This document shows positions 52,390 through 61,603 of a stretch of 64,000 bases of DNA, piece by piece. How positions within the stretch are numbered: position 1 is the first letter of the stretch; each line of letters begins with the position of its first letter. The position numbers and the translations under genes are program-made. Source of the stretch: Desulfovibrio sp. (lineage in GTDB: Bacteria; Desulfobacterota; Desulfovibrionia; Desulfovibrionales; Desulfovibrionaceae); contig JACQYS010000011.1 of assembly GCA_016208105.1 (NCBI GenBank), positions 1 to 64,000 of the forward strand, given 5' to 3'. The notes beneath the pieces are model-generated. The model had not been told where the DNA came from. It did no database searches and was given only the letters and a program-made list of their open reading frames with translations.

Positions 52390-53448
52390 ATGAGGCATGT
52401 CGAGCGGATGGCGGGACGTCTGGCGGGGCTGTTGGCCTTCGCGGCCCTTGTTTGCCTGGCGGCCTTTTCCCCGGCCCTGGCCGCTGGCGAGGCGGGCGAA
52501 CAAACGGGCAAGGTGTGGAGCTTTGTGCTGTTGGGCGACACCCGCGACGTGACCAAAAAAAGCGCCACGGGCATAAGCGCCGGGCTGGCCGACCTGGCCG
52601 GGCACATAGCGGCCGAGCCCGTGAAGCCGGATCTGGTGATCCACGCCGGAGACCTGACCAACGGCTATTGGCTCAAAGCCCCCAGCCCGCTTTTGAAGCT
52701 TGATCCTACGGTTCGCTACCGCGAGATGTACAGGAACTTCCTGGAGGCCACGGCCCCCATCCGCGAGGCGGGTATCGCCATGTATTATGTGCGGGGCAAC
52801 CATGAATTCGGCGGAGAAATAAACCCCGGGGCTGGCGTGCCGGAGCTCATAGCGGCCTACGGCGAGCTGTTCGCCGCCAGGATGCCCCAGAACGGGCCGG
52901 AGGATTCCAAGGGCCTGAACTACAGCTTCACCCACAAGTCGGCCAATTTCATCGTCACCGACCAATATACCGGCAGCCAGGGCCGCAGCGTGCGCATCAA
53001 CCTGCCCTGGATCAAGGGGCAGCTCGAATCCGGGCAAAGCCCCGTCACCTTCGTTTTGGGCCACAGCCCGGCCTTCACCACCAGCGTGTCCGAGGAATAC
53101 GAGTTCCAGCTGGCGGCCGTGGCGGATCGCGACCCGTTCTGGCAGGCCCTCACCGCTCACAAGGTGAAGGCCTACCTGTGCTGCCACGAGCATTTCTACG
53201 CCCGGGGCGCGGTGGACGGTATCTGGCAGGTGGTGCAGGGCAACGGCGGGGCCAGCCCCATGACCTACGACCCCAAGGCGCAGGACAAACGCCTGACCAA
53301 CATCTTTCCGCACAAGCGCGTGCCGGCGAAGGAGATGCTGCGCGGGTACATGGTGATCACCGTGGACGAGACCACCGGGACGGTGACGGCCCAGGAGAAG
53401 TGCGTGAAGGACGGGAAGATGGTGGTGACGGACAGCTTCACCATGTGA
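52390..53448 (+). CDS. Secreted metallophosphoesterase
   Basis: A 352-residue exported calcineurin-like phosphoesterase. The signal peptide is LAGLLAFAALVCLAAFSPALA. Metal-binding motifs appear in order: LLGDTRD near 49, HAGDLTNG near 86, GNHEF near 136, GHSPAF near 220 and CHEHF near 264. Substrates of this group range from nucleotides to phospholipids, so none is assigned. The GGAGG site before the ATG at 52390 fixes the start; earlier in-frame codons precede it without support. Divergent from the diguanylate cyclase. Confidence 0.88.
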   Translation: MRHVERMAGRLAGLLAFAALVCLAAFSPALAAGEAGEQTGKVWSFVLLGDTRDVTKKSATGISAGLADLAGHIAAEPVKPDLVIHAGDLTNGYWLKAPSPLLKLDPTVRYREMYRNFLEATAPIREAGIAMYYVRGNHEFGGEINPGAGVPELIAAYGELFAARMPQNGPEDSKGLNYSFTHKSANFIVTDQYTGSQGRSVRINLPWIKGQLESGQSPVTFVLGHSPAFTTSVSEEYEFQLAAVADRDPFWQALTAHKVKAYLCCHEHFYARGAVDGIWQVVQGNGGASPMTYDPKAQDKRLTNIFPHKRVPAKEMLRGYMVITVDETTGTVTAQEKCVKDGKMVVTDSFTM

Positions 53449-53487
53449 AGCGCCGGTACGGTGATGCGGGTCCGCCTGGTATTTCGT

Positions 53488-54630
53488 CTAATGGTCGGCC
53501 GCCCCGTCTGCTTCGGTCATGGGCAGGAGCACCCGGAAGGGCTGGCGCACTCCCTGGGCCTTGGCCAGGTTCTGCAGGCGCATCAGGCTAAACGAGTTCA
53601 CTTCCAGCCCCTTGGCCAGAAGCAGTTCCCCCGCCTCGCTCATGAGGTCTTCGCCTAAGATCATGCCTTCCTTGAGCTCCACCAGCCGGATGTCCCTGGG
53701 CACCACGCCGGTGTCGGCCAGGATGTAGCGCTCGAACACGTCCAGGATGTGGCTGTCGTAGACGCCCGTGCGCTGCTTCATGCGCCCTATGGCGTCGAGC
53801 TTGTTGCCCAGGCAGCTCTCCAGGTTGTCGAAATCCAGGCACACCTTGAGTATCCTGGCCCCCCGGCTCATGTCCGGCGAGGTCAGCAGGGTGTCCTCCT
53901 GGTGGAGCATCATCTCGCGAACGTCTTCCAAACGGGGGATGCTCGAGAGCAGCTGATACCCCACGGTGGGATGCATCTGGAATATCTGAAGCTCTTCGGA
54001 GGAAAGCTCCTCGGCGGAACACCTGCTCTTGTGGACGATGTCCTCGGGTATGAAAATGCAGCCGATCTGGGAGAGCATGGCCGCCAGCTCGAATTTCCAA
54101 GGGTTTTTGAGCCCCAGCCTCTGAACCACGTTCTTCACGTGCCGTTTTATCCTGTCCGAGCGTCCGAAAGCCTCGGGATTTAATTGCCCGAGGATTTCCG
54201 TGAGCACCTTGATGCAGCCCTGCAGCGTGCCGTGCAGGAGCTCCTTCTCCGAGATGATCAGCCGGTGTTGTTCAAGCGCCGCTTCAAGGCAGCTGACCAA
54301 GTTCGAGGTGGAGCAGGGCTTGGTGAGGAACCTGAAGACCCGGCCTTCGTTGATGGCCGAGGTGGCGGAATCGATGTCGGCGTAGCCCGTGAGCATCACG
54401 CGCACGGTGTTGGGTGATATTTCGCTTATGCGGGTAAGCAGCTGCACGCCGTTCATGCCGGGCATCTTGAAGTCGGAAACCACAACGGCAAACGGCCCCT
54501 CTTCGGCCACCATGCGCAGCGCCTCTTCCGGCCCATGGGCTACGAACACGTCCTGGCGCTTGCGGAGCATGGTGCTTATCGTGTCCAGGATGTTTTGTTC
54601 GTCATCCACAAAAAGTATTTTGTGCGACAT
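53488..54630 (-). CDS. Response regulator with degenerate HD-GYP-like output
   Basis: A 380-residue regulator. The receiver domain (residues 1-120) is intact: KILFVDDEQ, phospho-acceptor in VVSDFKMPGM, MLTGYAD and the TKP lysine. Residues about 145-300 follow the RpfG HD-GYP layout, but the catalytic HD is replaced (AAMLSQIGCIFIPEDIV) and the later histidine pair is HQED rather than HHE. The MHPTVGYQLL part is kept. It therefore probably binds or signals without hydrolysing c-di-GMP. A unique C-terminal region ends the chain. It lies in a row of receiver proteins read in the same direction. Confidence 0.85.
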   Translation of the reverse strand: MSHKILFVDDEQNILDTISTMLRKRQDVFVAHGPEEALRMVAEEGPFAVVVSDFKMPGMNGVQLLTRISEISPNTVRVMLTGYADIDSATSAINEGRVFRFLTKPCSTSNLVSCLEAALEQHRLIISEKELLHGTLQGCIKVLTEILGQLNPEAFGRSDRIKRHVKNVVQRLGLKNPWKFELAAMLSQIGCIFIPEDIVHKSRCSAEELSSEELQIFQMHPTVGYQLLSSIPRLEDVREMMLHQEDTLLTSPDMSRGARILKVCLDFDNLESCLGNKLDAIGRMKQRTGVYDSHILDVFERYILADTGVVPRDIRLVELKEGMILGEDLMSEAGELLLAKGLEVNSFSLMRLQNLAKAQGVRQPFRVLLPMTEADGAADH

Positions 54631-54729
54631 GTGTCAGCCCTTTGTATGCTTACTCAAATGCGCAAGTTACTCTTGAACATGCTGAACGCTCCAGGAAATA
54701 CTGCGAAATAAACAGCAAAATGTAAACAA

Positions 54730-55788
54730 CTACCCGATAGGAATCCGTATGTGTATTGTGGTGTGCCCGGGTTCCGAAGTGTCCAGGTGGATATCCCCGC
54801 CCAGTGCAGTAACCATCAACTTTGCCGAGTATGTTCCGACCCCAGTTCCATACGGCTTGTTCTGGGTGACGTATTTCTCAAAGAAACGCTCCTGTATGTC
54901 CGCCGGGACCTCGCCGCAGTTTCTGACTGAGATCAGCATGTCCTTGTCCCGTTTGACGTCTATGATGATGACATCCTTGACGCAAGACGCTTCCACTGCA
55001 TTTTTGAGAATGTTGCCCAATATGCACGTCAGGAGATGTTCGTCACATTCTATCAATTGGTCAAACGCGTCAAAGTATTCCTGACCGTCTATTGTTATTT
55101 TGATGTCAATTTTCTTGCTTTCAAGAATTTTCGCTTGTTCCCCAATCGCGTCTTTAATTGTTTTGAATATTCTTACGCCGCTTACATTCTTTTTGTAGAC
55201 TCCCCTTTCCATTTTCTCGAGCAGTGCTTTGGATTCGAGAATCCTCAGTATTTTCGATCCGGAGGTGTGTATCGCCTGAAGCGCCTCTTTCGTATCCAGC
55301 GGAACATTTTCAGAACCCAGGAGCATGGAACTCAAACTTACGATCCCGAGCATGGGGCCCTTTATGTCGTGGTTCATTATCACTTTTGCGCTGTTTTCGA
55401 ATTTTTCAAAAATCGTCTTGTTGTACAAGGCGATGCAGTCTTCAATCATCTCTCGTAGTTCGTGCGTCTTGTAGGGCTTCTCAAGGAACTTGTAGGCAAT
55501 GTTGTTGTTCACGGCGAAAAGAGCGGTTTCCAGGTCCGCAAAACCGGTGAGCATCACACGCACTGTATCAGGAGTTAGACCGCGCACGGCGCTTAAGAAG
55601 TCCACTCCACCCATGTCAGGCATCTTCAAGTCGGAAACGATAACGGAGTACTCCTCGCCGTTCTTTATCTTTGCAAGGGTGTCCCGGGGGTTTGCGCACG
55701 TCTCAATGGTGTAATACTTTTTCAGGTTCGACCGCACCGCGTCGAGAATATGCTGTTCATCGTCCACGAACAGTATGCGCTCATTCAT
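54730..55788 (-). CDS. Receiver-histidine kinase hybrid (REC-HK)
   Basis: A 352-residue protein in which a receiver (VDDEQHILDAV, SDLKMPDMGG, LEKPYKTHEL) precedes a kinase core. The H-box is NHDIKGPMLGI near residue 138, a variant of the HDIKSP box, and the HATPase ends KPYGTGVGTYSAKLMV. A receiver at the N-terminus means its own kinase activity is likely controlled by phosphorylation from another kinase, as in phosphorelay switches. Base composition is lower in GC than its neighbours. It overlaps the REC-HDOD gene by eight bases and is translated after it. Confidence 0.88.
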   Translation of the reverse strand: MNERILFVDDEQHILDAVRSNLKKYYTIETCANPRDTLAKIKNGEEYSVIVSDLKMPDMGGVDFLSAVRGLTPDTVRVMLTGFADLETALFAVNNNIAYKFLEKPYKTHELREMIEDCIALYNKTIFEKFENSAKVIMNHDIKGPMLGIVSLSSMLLGSENVPLDTKEALQAIHTSGSKILRILESKALLEKMERGVYKKNVSGVRIFKTIKDAIGEQAKILESKKIDIKITIDGQEYFDAFDQLIECDEHLLTCILGNILKNAVEASCVKDVIIIDVKRDKDMLISVRNCGEVPADIQERFFEKYVTQNKPYGTGVGTYSAKLMVTALGGDIHLDTSEPGHTTIHIRIPIG

Positions 55789-56998
55789 GACACTTTCCTT
55801 CGGACAGAGATTGTTCGCACAGGCTTCGCCAGTTCTTCAGGCGCTCGGAAGTGTCCTCCAAATCCCGGGTCTCGAGCTCGAAGGGGCGAAGGGCGTAGCC
55901 GGAGTTTATCCTCACCATTTCGTGGTCCAGGACGTTGGCCGCGTACACGGACAGCTGGGGCGACAGCGTCTGGCTGTCCTGGCGCTGCGGGGTATGGTGC
56001 CAGCAGACCGTCTCGATATGGGAGCTGCTAAACCCCCACAGGCCCATGAGATAGGCGCCCACCTCCGCGTGGGTGGCCCCGAGTATCTCGCGTTCGGCCA
56101 CGTGTACGGGGCAGTTCTTGGCGCGCACCATGGCGAGCACCTGGCCGAATTCCTTTTCCATGTTGGTGGCCAGAACGAGCTTGCCCACATCGTGGAGCAT
56201 GCCGGCTATGAAGCTGTCGTCGCAGTCGGACTGCTGCGCCCCGTCCACGTCGGTTATGCTCCTAGCGAAGCAGGCCACCCTTAAGCTGTGCTCCCAGAGC
56301 ATCTTGATTGAAAACGGGTGTTGATCCACGTCTTTAAGCGAGGAGAACAGGTGGGTGCCGAGCACCAGGGCCCGCAACGTCTGCCCGCCAAGGTGGTTCA
56401 CGGCGTGATGGATGCTTGCAACGCGGGTGGGAAGGCCGAAGAAGGCGGAGTTGGCCAGGCGCAGGATGGAGGCCACCATGGACACGTCCTGGCTTACAAT
56501 GTCTCCCAGTTCCTTCAAGGTGGAGTTTTCGTTGGAGAGCGCCGCGACCAGCTGATTGTAAATGGCGGGCAATGTTGGCAGCGATTCCAGCCTTGCCACG
56601 ATGGATTTCAATTGGCGGCTGGCCAGGACGTCGCGCAGGCTGAGCGAGTTGTCGATGGCCCGTATCAGGTCCACGGGGCGGCAGGGTTTTCCGAGATACT
56701 GGTGCGCCAGCTCCACGGCCTTCAGAACGCTCTCTTCCTCGGAAAAGCCCGATAGGATTATGCGAACGCTTTCCGGGTAGAGGCGGCGCACCTCCCGCAA
56801 AAGCTGGGCGCCGTCCATGCCGGGCATGCGCATGTCGGACACAACCACCTCATGGGGGTTCTCGGCCAGAATGGCCAGGGCCTCCTGGCCTCCAAGGGCG
56901 AAGGACATGTCCCACTTCTCGCGCATGGGCCGAAGGCTCAGCCGGAAGCTGGTCAGGATGTTCTGCTCGTCGTCGACGAAGAGTATCTTTGGTTTCAT
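55781..56998 (-). CDS. Receiver-HDOD response regulator
   Basis: A 405-residue protein: an intact receiver (KILFVDDEQ, SDMRMPGMDG, LGKPCRP) followed by an HDOD domain from about residue 130 (LESLPTLPAIYNQLV, then VSQDVSMVASILRLANSAFFG and AGMLHDVGKLVLA). HDOD domains regulate by protein interaction in motility, c-di-GMP and DNA-damage pathways and usually lack full HD catalysis; here the HD pair itself is present. It heads a two-gene overlap with the REC-HK protein, so the two should act together. Confidence 0.9.
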   Translation of the reverse strand: MKPKILFVDDEQNILTSFRLSLRPMREKWDMSFALGGQEALAILAENPHEVVVSDMRMPGMDGAQLLREVRRLYPESVRIILSGFSEEESVLKAVELAHQYLGKPCRPVDLIRAIDNSLSLRDVLASRQLKSIVARLESLPTLPAIYNQLVAALSNENSTLKELGDIVSQDVSMVASILRLANSAFFGLPTRVASIHHAVNHLGGQTLRALVLGTHLFSSLKDVDQHPFSIKMLWEHSLRVACFARSITDVDGAQQSDCDDSFIAGMLHDVGKLVLATNMEKEFGQVLAMVRAKNCPVHVAEREILGATHAEVGAYLMGLWGFSSSHIETVCWHHTPQRQDSQTLSPQLSVYAANVLDHEMVRINSGYALRPFELETRDLEDTSERLKNWRSLCEQSLSEGKCHE

Positions 56999-57023
56999 GC
57001 GGTTCTCTAGATGAGCGGTTTAT

Positions 57024-60020
57024 TCACCCGTCACAGGGAAGACGGATGATGAAGGTCGTTCCCGCGCCCGGCTCCGATTCGTACTCCAGGGTTCCTCCGT
57101 GTTTGTTTACCACAATGTCGTAGGCGATTGCCAACCCCTGGCCAGTGCCTTTGCCGACTTCCTTGGTGGTGAAAAACAGGTTGAACACCTTGTCGCCGAC
57201 GTCCTTCGGGATGCCTGTGCCGGTGTCCCTGATGCGGATCTCCGCGAAGTCGCCGTCGGCTTTGGTGGTAATGGTGATGAGCCCCAGGTTGGATGTGCCC
57301 TGGACCACGTCGCCGATGGCATGGGCGGCATTGACGATGATGTTCAAGAGAACCTGGCTGATCTCGCCCGGCATGCACAAAATGTCGGGGAGGTCTTTGT
57401 CGAAGTCGGTTTGCGCCTCGGCCACGTATTTCCATTCGTTGCGCGAGATAACCAGGGTGTTCTCTATGGCGTTTTTCAGGTTGAAGGCCCGTTTCTCCTC
57501 CCCGCCAGCGAAGGAGAAGCGCCGCATGGCCTGGACGATGGTGCTTATGCGTTCGATGCCGTCGAAGATTCGTTCGATGGTTTTTGGGATCTCGGCCTGA
57601 AGGAAATCGGCGTCGATTTTTTCGAGAAGGTTCCTCAGGGCCAGGGCCGCCTCCTGTCCCACCTTTTCCGGTTCGTTGCTGTACCGCTCGGCCGTGGTGA
57701 ACAGCTGGCCGATGTCGTCGAAGGACTCCTTGAGAAAGGTCACGGAATCGCCCACGTACTGGGTGGGTGTGTTTATCTCATGGGCGATGCCGGCGGCCAG
57801 CTGGCCTATGGCTTCCAGCTTCGCGGCGTTGGCCAGCTGGGCTTCCAGGAATTTCACCTCGGAGATGTCGTCACCGAGTATCAGGTAGCCGTCGTAGCCT
57901 CCCTCCTCATTCCAGAGAGGACCGATAGTGACGACAAAAAAGCCGTCCTGGCCGTCGATTCGCTCGTACCAGAGGTTGTAGAACCGTTTGGGCTTGAGCT
58001 CGGTGCGGGTCTGTAAAACCCCAGCCACTATCATTTCCCAATCCCAGGGGATGGGAAGGTCGTACAGGGGCTTGCCGATCACATCCGGCGCATTCAGGCC
58101 GAAGATGTTCGCGGCGGCGTCGTTCCAGCGGACCACGGCGCCCTGGCAGTCAACGCCGATGAGGATGGAGGAAATGGAGGAGAGTATCTGGTTTATCTCG
58201 CGGTGGGCCAGCTTTCTGTCTATGATCTCGCTCTGGAGAAGCTCGTTGGCGCGGGCCAGCTCCTGCGTGCGGTTGGCAACGCGTTGTTCTATTTCGGTAT
58301 ATGCGGCATGGAGCTCACTCTCGGCGTTTTTCATCGCCGTGATGTCCAGGTTCGTTCCAACCATGCGCAGCGCATTGCCGTTTTCGTCGCGCTTGATGAG
58401 AGCGCTCGCCTTTATATAGTGGATCGACTTGTCGATGTCCCAGAATATGCGGAATTCGAATGAGAAGTCCTCTTTACCGTTCAACGCTTGCATGATGGCT
58501 GTTCTGCTCGCGTCGAGGTCGTCCGGATGAATCCTTGATTCCCAGTCTTTATATGTGACTGCATGGTTCTGGTTCTCAAATCCGTACAGCTTGTACATCA
58601 TGGGGTCCCATATCAAGGACTTGTGCACCAGGTCATAATCCCAGATGCCTATGTTGGATGCCTCTGTCGCAAGCTGCAGGCGTTCGCTGGTTACCCTGAG
58701 CTTTTCCTGCTGTTGCATGCGCTCGGAGATGTCTTCAATGGTCACTATGACGTCTGTGGGCGGTTTTCCCGGGTTCACCGGGTTGAAAACCATTCGTATA
58801 TAGCTTGTTTTGTTTCCTGTTGCGGACGTGTAGATGTCCTCGAAAAAGGATGGCTTGCCGTTGAGCGATTCTTTGACCACGCTTTGCAGTTTGGAATCGG
58901 TCTGCGTGGCGACATTGAAATGAAGAAGCGCCTCTTTTGTTGAGCCCATCTGCTCGGCGAGCTTGTCGTTGCAGTTTATGACGGTTCCGTCGGACCCGAT
59001 GTGCATAATTCCCAGCGGCGAGTTGTCGAACATTATCCTGTGCCGGTTAGCGCCCTCGCGAAGCTCCTTGAATATCCGCGTCGTCCAGGTCGCAAGGAAG
59101 AAAACCAACACCGACAGGCACGCGGCGAACGCGAAATAGACGTTTCTTCTCGAATAGAAGCCTGCCAACGCGTCGCTCTCGGAGACGCTTGCTATGACGG
59201 AAAGGGGAAAACCTTTCACCGCACGGATGCTTAAAAGTATCGTTTGGCCCTGGGCCTCGGTGTAGGTGATGTTGTCCAATTTGTTCGGTGATTGGTTCTT
59301 GACGAAACCGGCCATCTGGTCGTCGATGGGTTTGCCAACAGTGTCGGCCGTCATGTCCTTCTGGGCCCGGATGATGCCGTCATGGCCGACCAGTATGATC
59401 TTGCCGTGCGGCCCGATGTCGATGTCCTTGTAGAACGACGACAAATAGAAGGGGTCCAGGGAGACGACCACGACGCCTCCGAAGGACTTGTCGGCCTTCA
59501 CCAGGCGGGTGGTCAGCTGGATGGACCATTTCCCGGACACCTTGCCCAGGACGGGTTTGCTGACGAAGAGATTGTTGGTGGTGGAATTCACGTGCACCTT
59601 GAAATGCTCGCGTTCCGAGAGATCGACCGGGGTGAAGTCCGCCTTGCTGCTGCCGGTGTTGATGCCCTTCTCGTCTATAATGGAAAGCAGCTGGAAGATG
59701 CTCATGGAATTGGGGTCCACCTTGGCCAGGGAGCCCAGGTTCAGCTTATCGTCTAGCTCGTAGCGGGATCTTATGGATAAGGCCAAAAGGCTGGCCTGTT
59801 CGAAGGTTCGTATGGCGTGCTCTTCCACGGCCCTGGAGATATTGGCCGTGTCCCTAAATGCGGCTTCGATATCCGATCTTTTCTCATCGACGCACTTATA
59901 ATAGGTGCCGATGAAAAGCAGTATGACTATTAACGATGAGATTCCGTAACAAACCGCAACGGCGTTTTCCTGCATGAATTCGAATCGGGAGGGTTTTACG
60001 CGAGCGATCTTTCTGTTCAT
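57024..60020 (-). CDS. Large CACHE-PAS sensor histidine kinase
   Basis: A 998-residue membrane kinase. Helix 1 is near residues 19-41, a double CACHE domain spans about 45-285 (FGGVVVVSLDPFYLSSFYKDI), helix 2 is near 295-318, and three PAS domains lie between about 325 and 725. A coiled segment (EIEQRVANRTQELARANELL) is included. The H-box is AAGIAHEINTPTQYVGD near 748, the same as in the CHASE kinase at 23595, and a HATPase follows (RDTGTGIPKDVGDK). The ATG at 60020 has GGAG eleven bases upstream; the frame open to 60635 is antisense to the LuxR regulator and is rejected. It is divergent from that regulator, its likely partner. Confidence 0.92.
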   Translation of the reverse strand: MNRKIARVKPSRFEFMQENAVAVCYGISSLIVILLFIGTYYKCVDEKRSDIEAAFRDTANISRAVEEHAIRTFEQASLLALSIRSRYELDDKLNLGSLAKVDPNSMSIFQLLSIIDEKGINTGSSKADFTPVDLSEREHFKVHVNSTTNNLFVSKPVLGKVSGKWSIQLTTRLVKADKSFGGVVVVSLDPFYLSSFYKDIDIGPHGKIILVGHDGIIRAQKDMTADTVGKPIDDQMAGFVKNQSPNKLDNITYTEAQGQTILLSIRAVKGFPLSVIASVSESDALAGFYSRRNVYFAFAACLSVLVFFLATWTTRIFKELREGANRHRIMFDNSPLGIMHIGSDGTVINCNDKLAEQMGSTKEALLHFNVATQTDSKLQSVVKESLNGKPSFFEDIYTSATGNKTSYIRMVFNPVNPGKPPTDVIVTIEDISERMQQQEKLRVTSERLQLATEASNIGIWDYDLVHKSLIWDPMMYKLYGFENQNHAVTYKDWESRIHPDDLDASRTAIMQALNGKEDFSFEFRIFWDIDKSIHYIKASALIKRDENGNALRMVGTNLDITAMKNAESELHAAYTEIEQRVANRTQELARANELLQSEIIDRKLAHREINQILSSISSILIGVDCQGAVVRWNDAAANIFGLNAPDVIGKPLYDLPIPWDWEMIVAGVLQTRTELKPKRFYNLWYERIDGQDGFFVVTIGPLWNEEGGYDGYLILGDDISEVKFLEAQLANAAKLEAIGQLAAGIAHEINTPTQYVGDSVTFLKESFDDIGQLFTTAERYSNEPEKVGQEAALALRNLLEKIDADFLQAEIPKTIERIFDGIERISTIVQAMRRFSFAGGEEKRAFNLKNAIENTLVISRNEWKYVAEAQTDFDKDLPDILCMPGEISQVLLNIIVNAAHAIGDVVQGTSNLGLITITTKADGDFAEIRIRDTGTGIPKDVGDKVFNLFFTTKEVGKGTGQGLAIAYDIVVNKHGGTLEYESEPGAGTTFIIRLPCDG

Positions 60021-60363
60021 AAGCACTTTATCTCCGTTGTCGCGGGAGTGCGGTGACGATTGAAGCCTGTTTCGTGGTCTCCGTTCTATGCGCGGCGTCT
60101 TTATCCGGTGTGCGAATGAACCAGCCGGCAGTGTCCTCGCGGCCACATTCTCCGGGTTCGCGCCGGACATGCTGTGCGTGCCGCGTGTGTCTCTCCGGGT
60201 TCGCGTACATGGTGCTGCTTGGTTGTCATGCCCGCGGGTGGTCAGGTATGAGACAATGTATTCATAGACAGAAATCGGAGTTGAGAGAAGCGTTTGGAGT
60301 ACGGAAAATATACGGAGAGAAAAAACTTTTGGCCGCCGCTGAGCTAGGAACACTGGAAGCACC
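60021..60363. other. Divergent intergenic region of the kinase and LuxR-type regulator
   Basis: No gene is supported in 343 bases. It must contain both divergent promoters, but no pair of hexamers with normal spacing stands out. The 3' end is A-rich near 60290-60330, and GGAAG precedes the regulator ATG. Confidence 0.4.
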
Positions 60364-61038
60364 ATGACGGACAGAATCCTCATCGTTGATGACGAGCGAC
60401 ACATCCTCTCCGGGATGAAGGCCATGCTGCGCAGGAATTTCAGCGTGGAAACGGCGCTCGGAAGCGAGCAGGGCCTTGAAATGGTGCGCTCCTCGGGGCC
60501 GTTCGCCGTGGTACTTTCGGACCTTAAAATGCCCGGCATGAACGGCATCGAGTTTCTCACCAAGGTCCGCGAACTCTCGCCCGCAACCGTGCGCATAATG
60601 CTCACAGGGCATGGCGACCTGGACGCGGCGGTCAAGGCCGTGAATCTGGGCGAGGTGTTCAGGTTCTATACCAAGCCCTGCTCGTCCGAGGTGCTTGGCG
60701 AGGCCCTGAAGGCCGGCCTGGAAAAGTACCGCAAGGACGCAAGCGTCGAAGACTCCGCCTTTTTCAAGGCCCTGCAAAAGCTGGCCGCGGCGAACCGGCC
60801 AGACCCCGAAGTTTCAGCGGATAACCGGGGGGCCGAGGAGCAGGACAACACGCTCTCGCTGCGCGAACGCACCATAGCGGCTATGATACGCAAGGGGAGC
60901 TCCACCAAGGAGATGGCGGAACACTTGAACATCTCGCCAAGAACCGTTGAAACCTACCGCGACAACATCCGCAGGAAACTGGGGCTGGCCGGGCGCAAGG
61001 TGAACCTCCAGAGCGTTCTGATCTCGGTGGAGGAGTGA
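60364..61038 (+). CDS. REC-LuxR response regulator
   Basis: A 224-residue regulator. The receiver is intact (ILIVDDERHILSGM, LSDLKMPGMNG, FYTKPCSSEVL). After a linker, the LuxR/FixJ DNA-binding domain is LSLRERTIAAMIRKGSSTKEM, then LNISPRTVETYRDNIRRKLG. It differs from the other receiver proteins in the cluster in having a DNA-binding output, so it is the probable transcriptional end of the pathway. Its receiver closely resembles those at 53488 and 54730. A terminator follows at 61158. Confidence 0.92.
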   Translation: MTDRILIVDDERHILSGMKAMLRRNFSVETALGSEQGLEMVRSSGPFAVVLSDLKMPGMNGIEFLTKVRELSPATVRIMLTGHGDLDAAVKAVNLGEVFRFYTKPCSSEVLGEALKAGLEKYRKDASVEDSAFFKALQKLAAANRPDPEVSADNRGAEEQDNTLSLRERTIAAMIRKGSSTKEMAEHLNISPRTVETYRDNIRRKLGLAGRKVNLQSVLISVEE

Positions 61039-61157
61039 GGCTTCGCGGGTGGCCGTAGCCTAACCGTTCCGAAAGGGCCTGGCATGCCGTTTCCGTTACC
61101 GGAACACGTGCAACATGAGGGCGCAAGACCTTACCATCCGTACCGGGCTAAAAGCGG

Positions 61158-61186
61158 AAAAGGCCGTCCGGGCAGGACGGCCTTTC
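61158..61186 (+). terminator. Terminator after the LuxR-type regulator
   Basis: AAAAGGCCGTCC at 61158-61169 pairs with GGACGGCCTTT at 61175-61185 around a short loop. Confidence 0.75.
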
Positions 61187-61237
61187 GCGTTGCATGCGGC
61201 GGCATGCGGTGGGGAGGAGGGGCGGAAAGGGCGGGAG

Positions 61238-61555
61238 CTACATTCCTGGAGCCGTGAAGCGCCAAAGGTGGGGCGGGATCTCGATGTGCATGTCGGCATC
61301 CAGTTCCTTCAGGTGGAACAGGAAATACAACGAATCGCTTGGCGGGGCGGAGTAGAGGTTCTTTTTCATGGCGTTTCGGATGATCCCAAGCGGAATTCCA
61401 TACGTCCTGGACATCTCGATCATTCCAAGGCCAATGGCCGCCATGCCCTGGGTGGTGAACTGAACTGTATGAAGGGCCACCCGGATGGCCGTGCGCCCAT
61501 TGAGGGTCACTGTCCGCTTGCAAGCGCAGGGGCTTAAGCTGTCGGGTATGAACAT
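61238..61555 (-). CDS. Fur-box-preceded hypothetical protein, 105 residues
   Basis: A soluble protein that begins MFIPDSLSPCACKRTVTLNG, has a helical middle (GMAAIGLGMIEMSRTYGIP) and ends with LKELDADMHIEIPPHLWRF. Two cysteines (CAC) near the start and several His and Glu residues near the end could bind metal, but no family is recognised. The AAGGAG site six bases upstream is good. A Fur box match of 16 of 19 bases overlapping a TTGACA hexamer lies about 50 bases before the ATG, so the gene is probably iron-repressed. Confidence 0.75.
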   Translation of the reverse strand: MFIPDSLSPCACKRTVTLNGRTAIRVALHTVQFTTQGMAAIGLGMIEMSRTYGIPLGIIRNAMKKNLYSAPPSDSLYFLFHLKELDADMHIEIPPHLWRFTAPGM

Positions 61556-61603
61556 GCGAACTCCTTTTCTGTCTTTCCCGCACGGGATGGGGTCGACCTA
61601 GAT

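Noticed and set aside
60021-60635. N-terminal extension of the large CACHE-PAS kinase to 60635
   Set aside because: It would overlap the LuxR regulator on the other strand and put a non-signal region before helix 1; the ATG at 60020 directly precedes the membrane helix.
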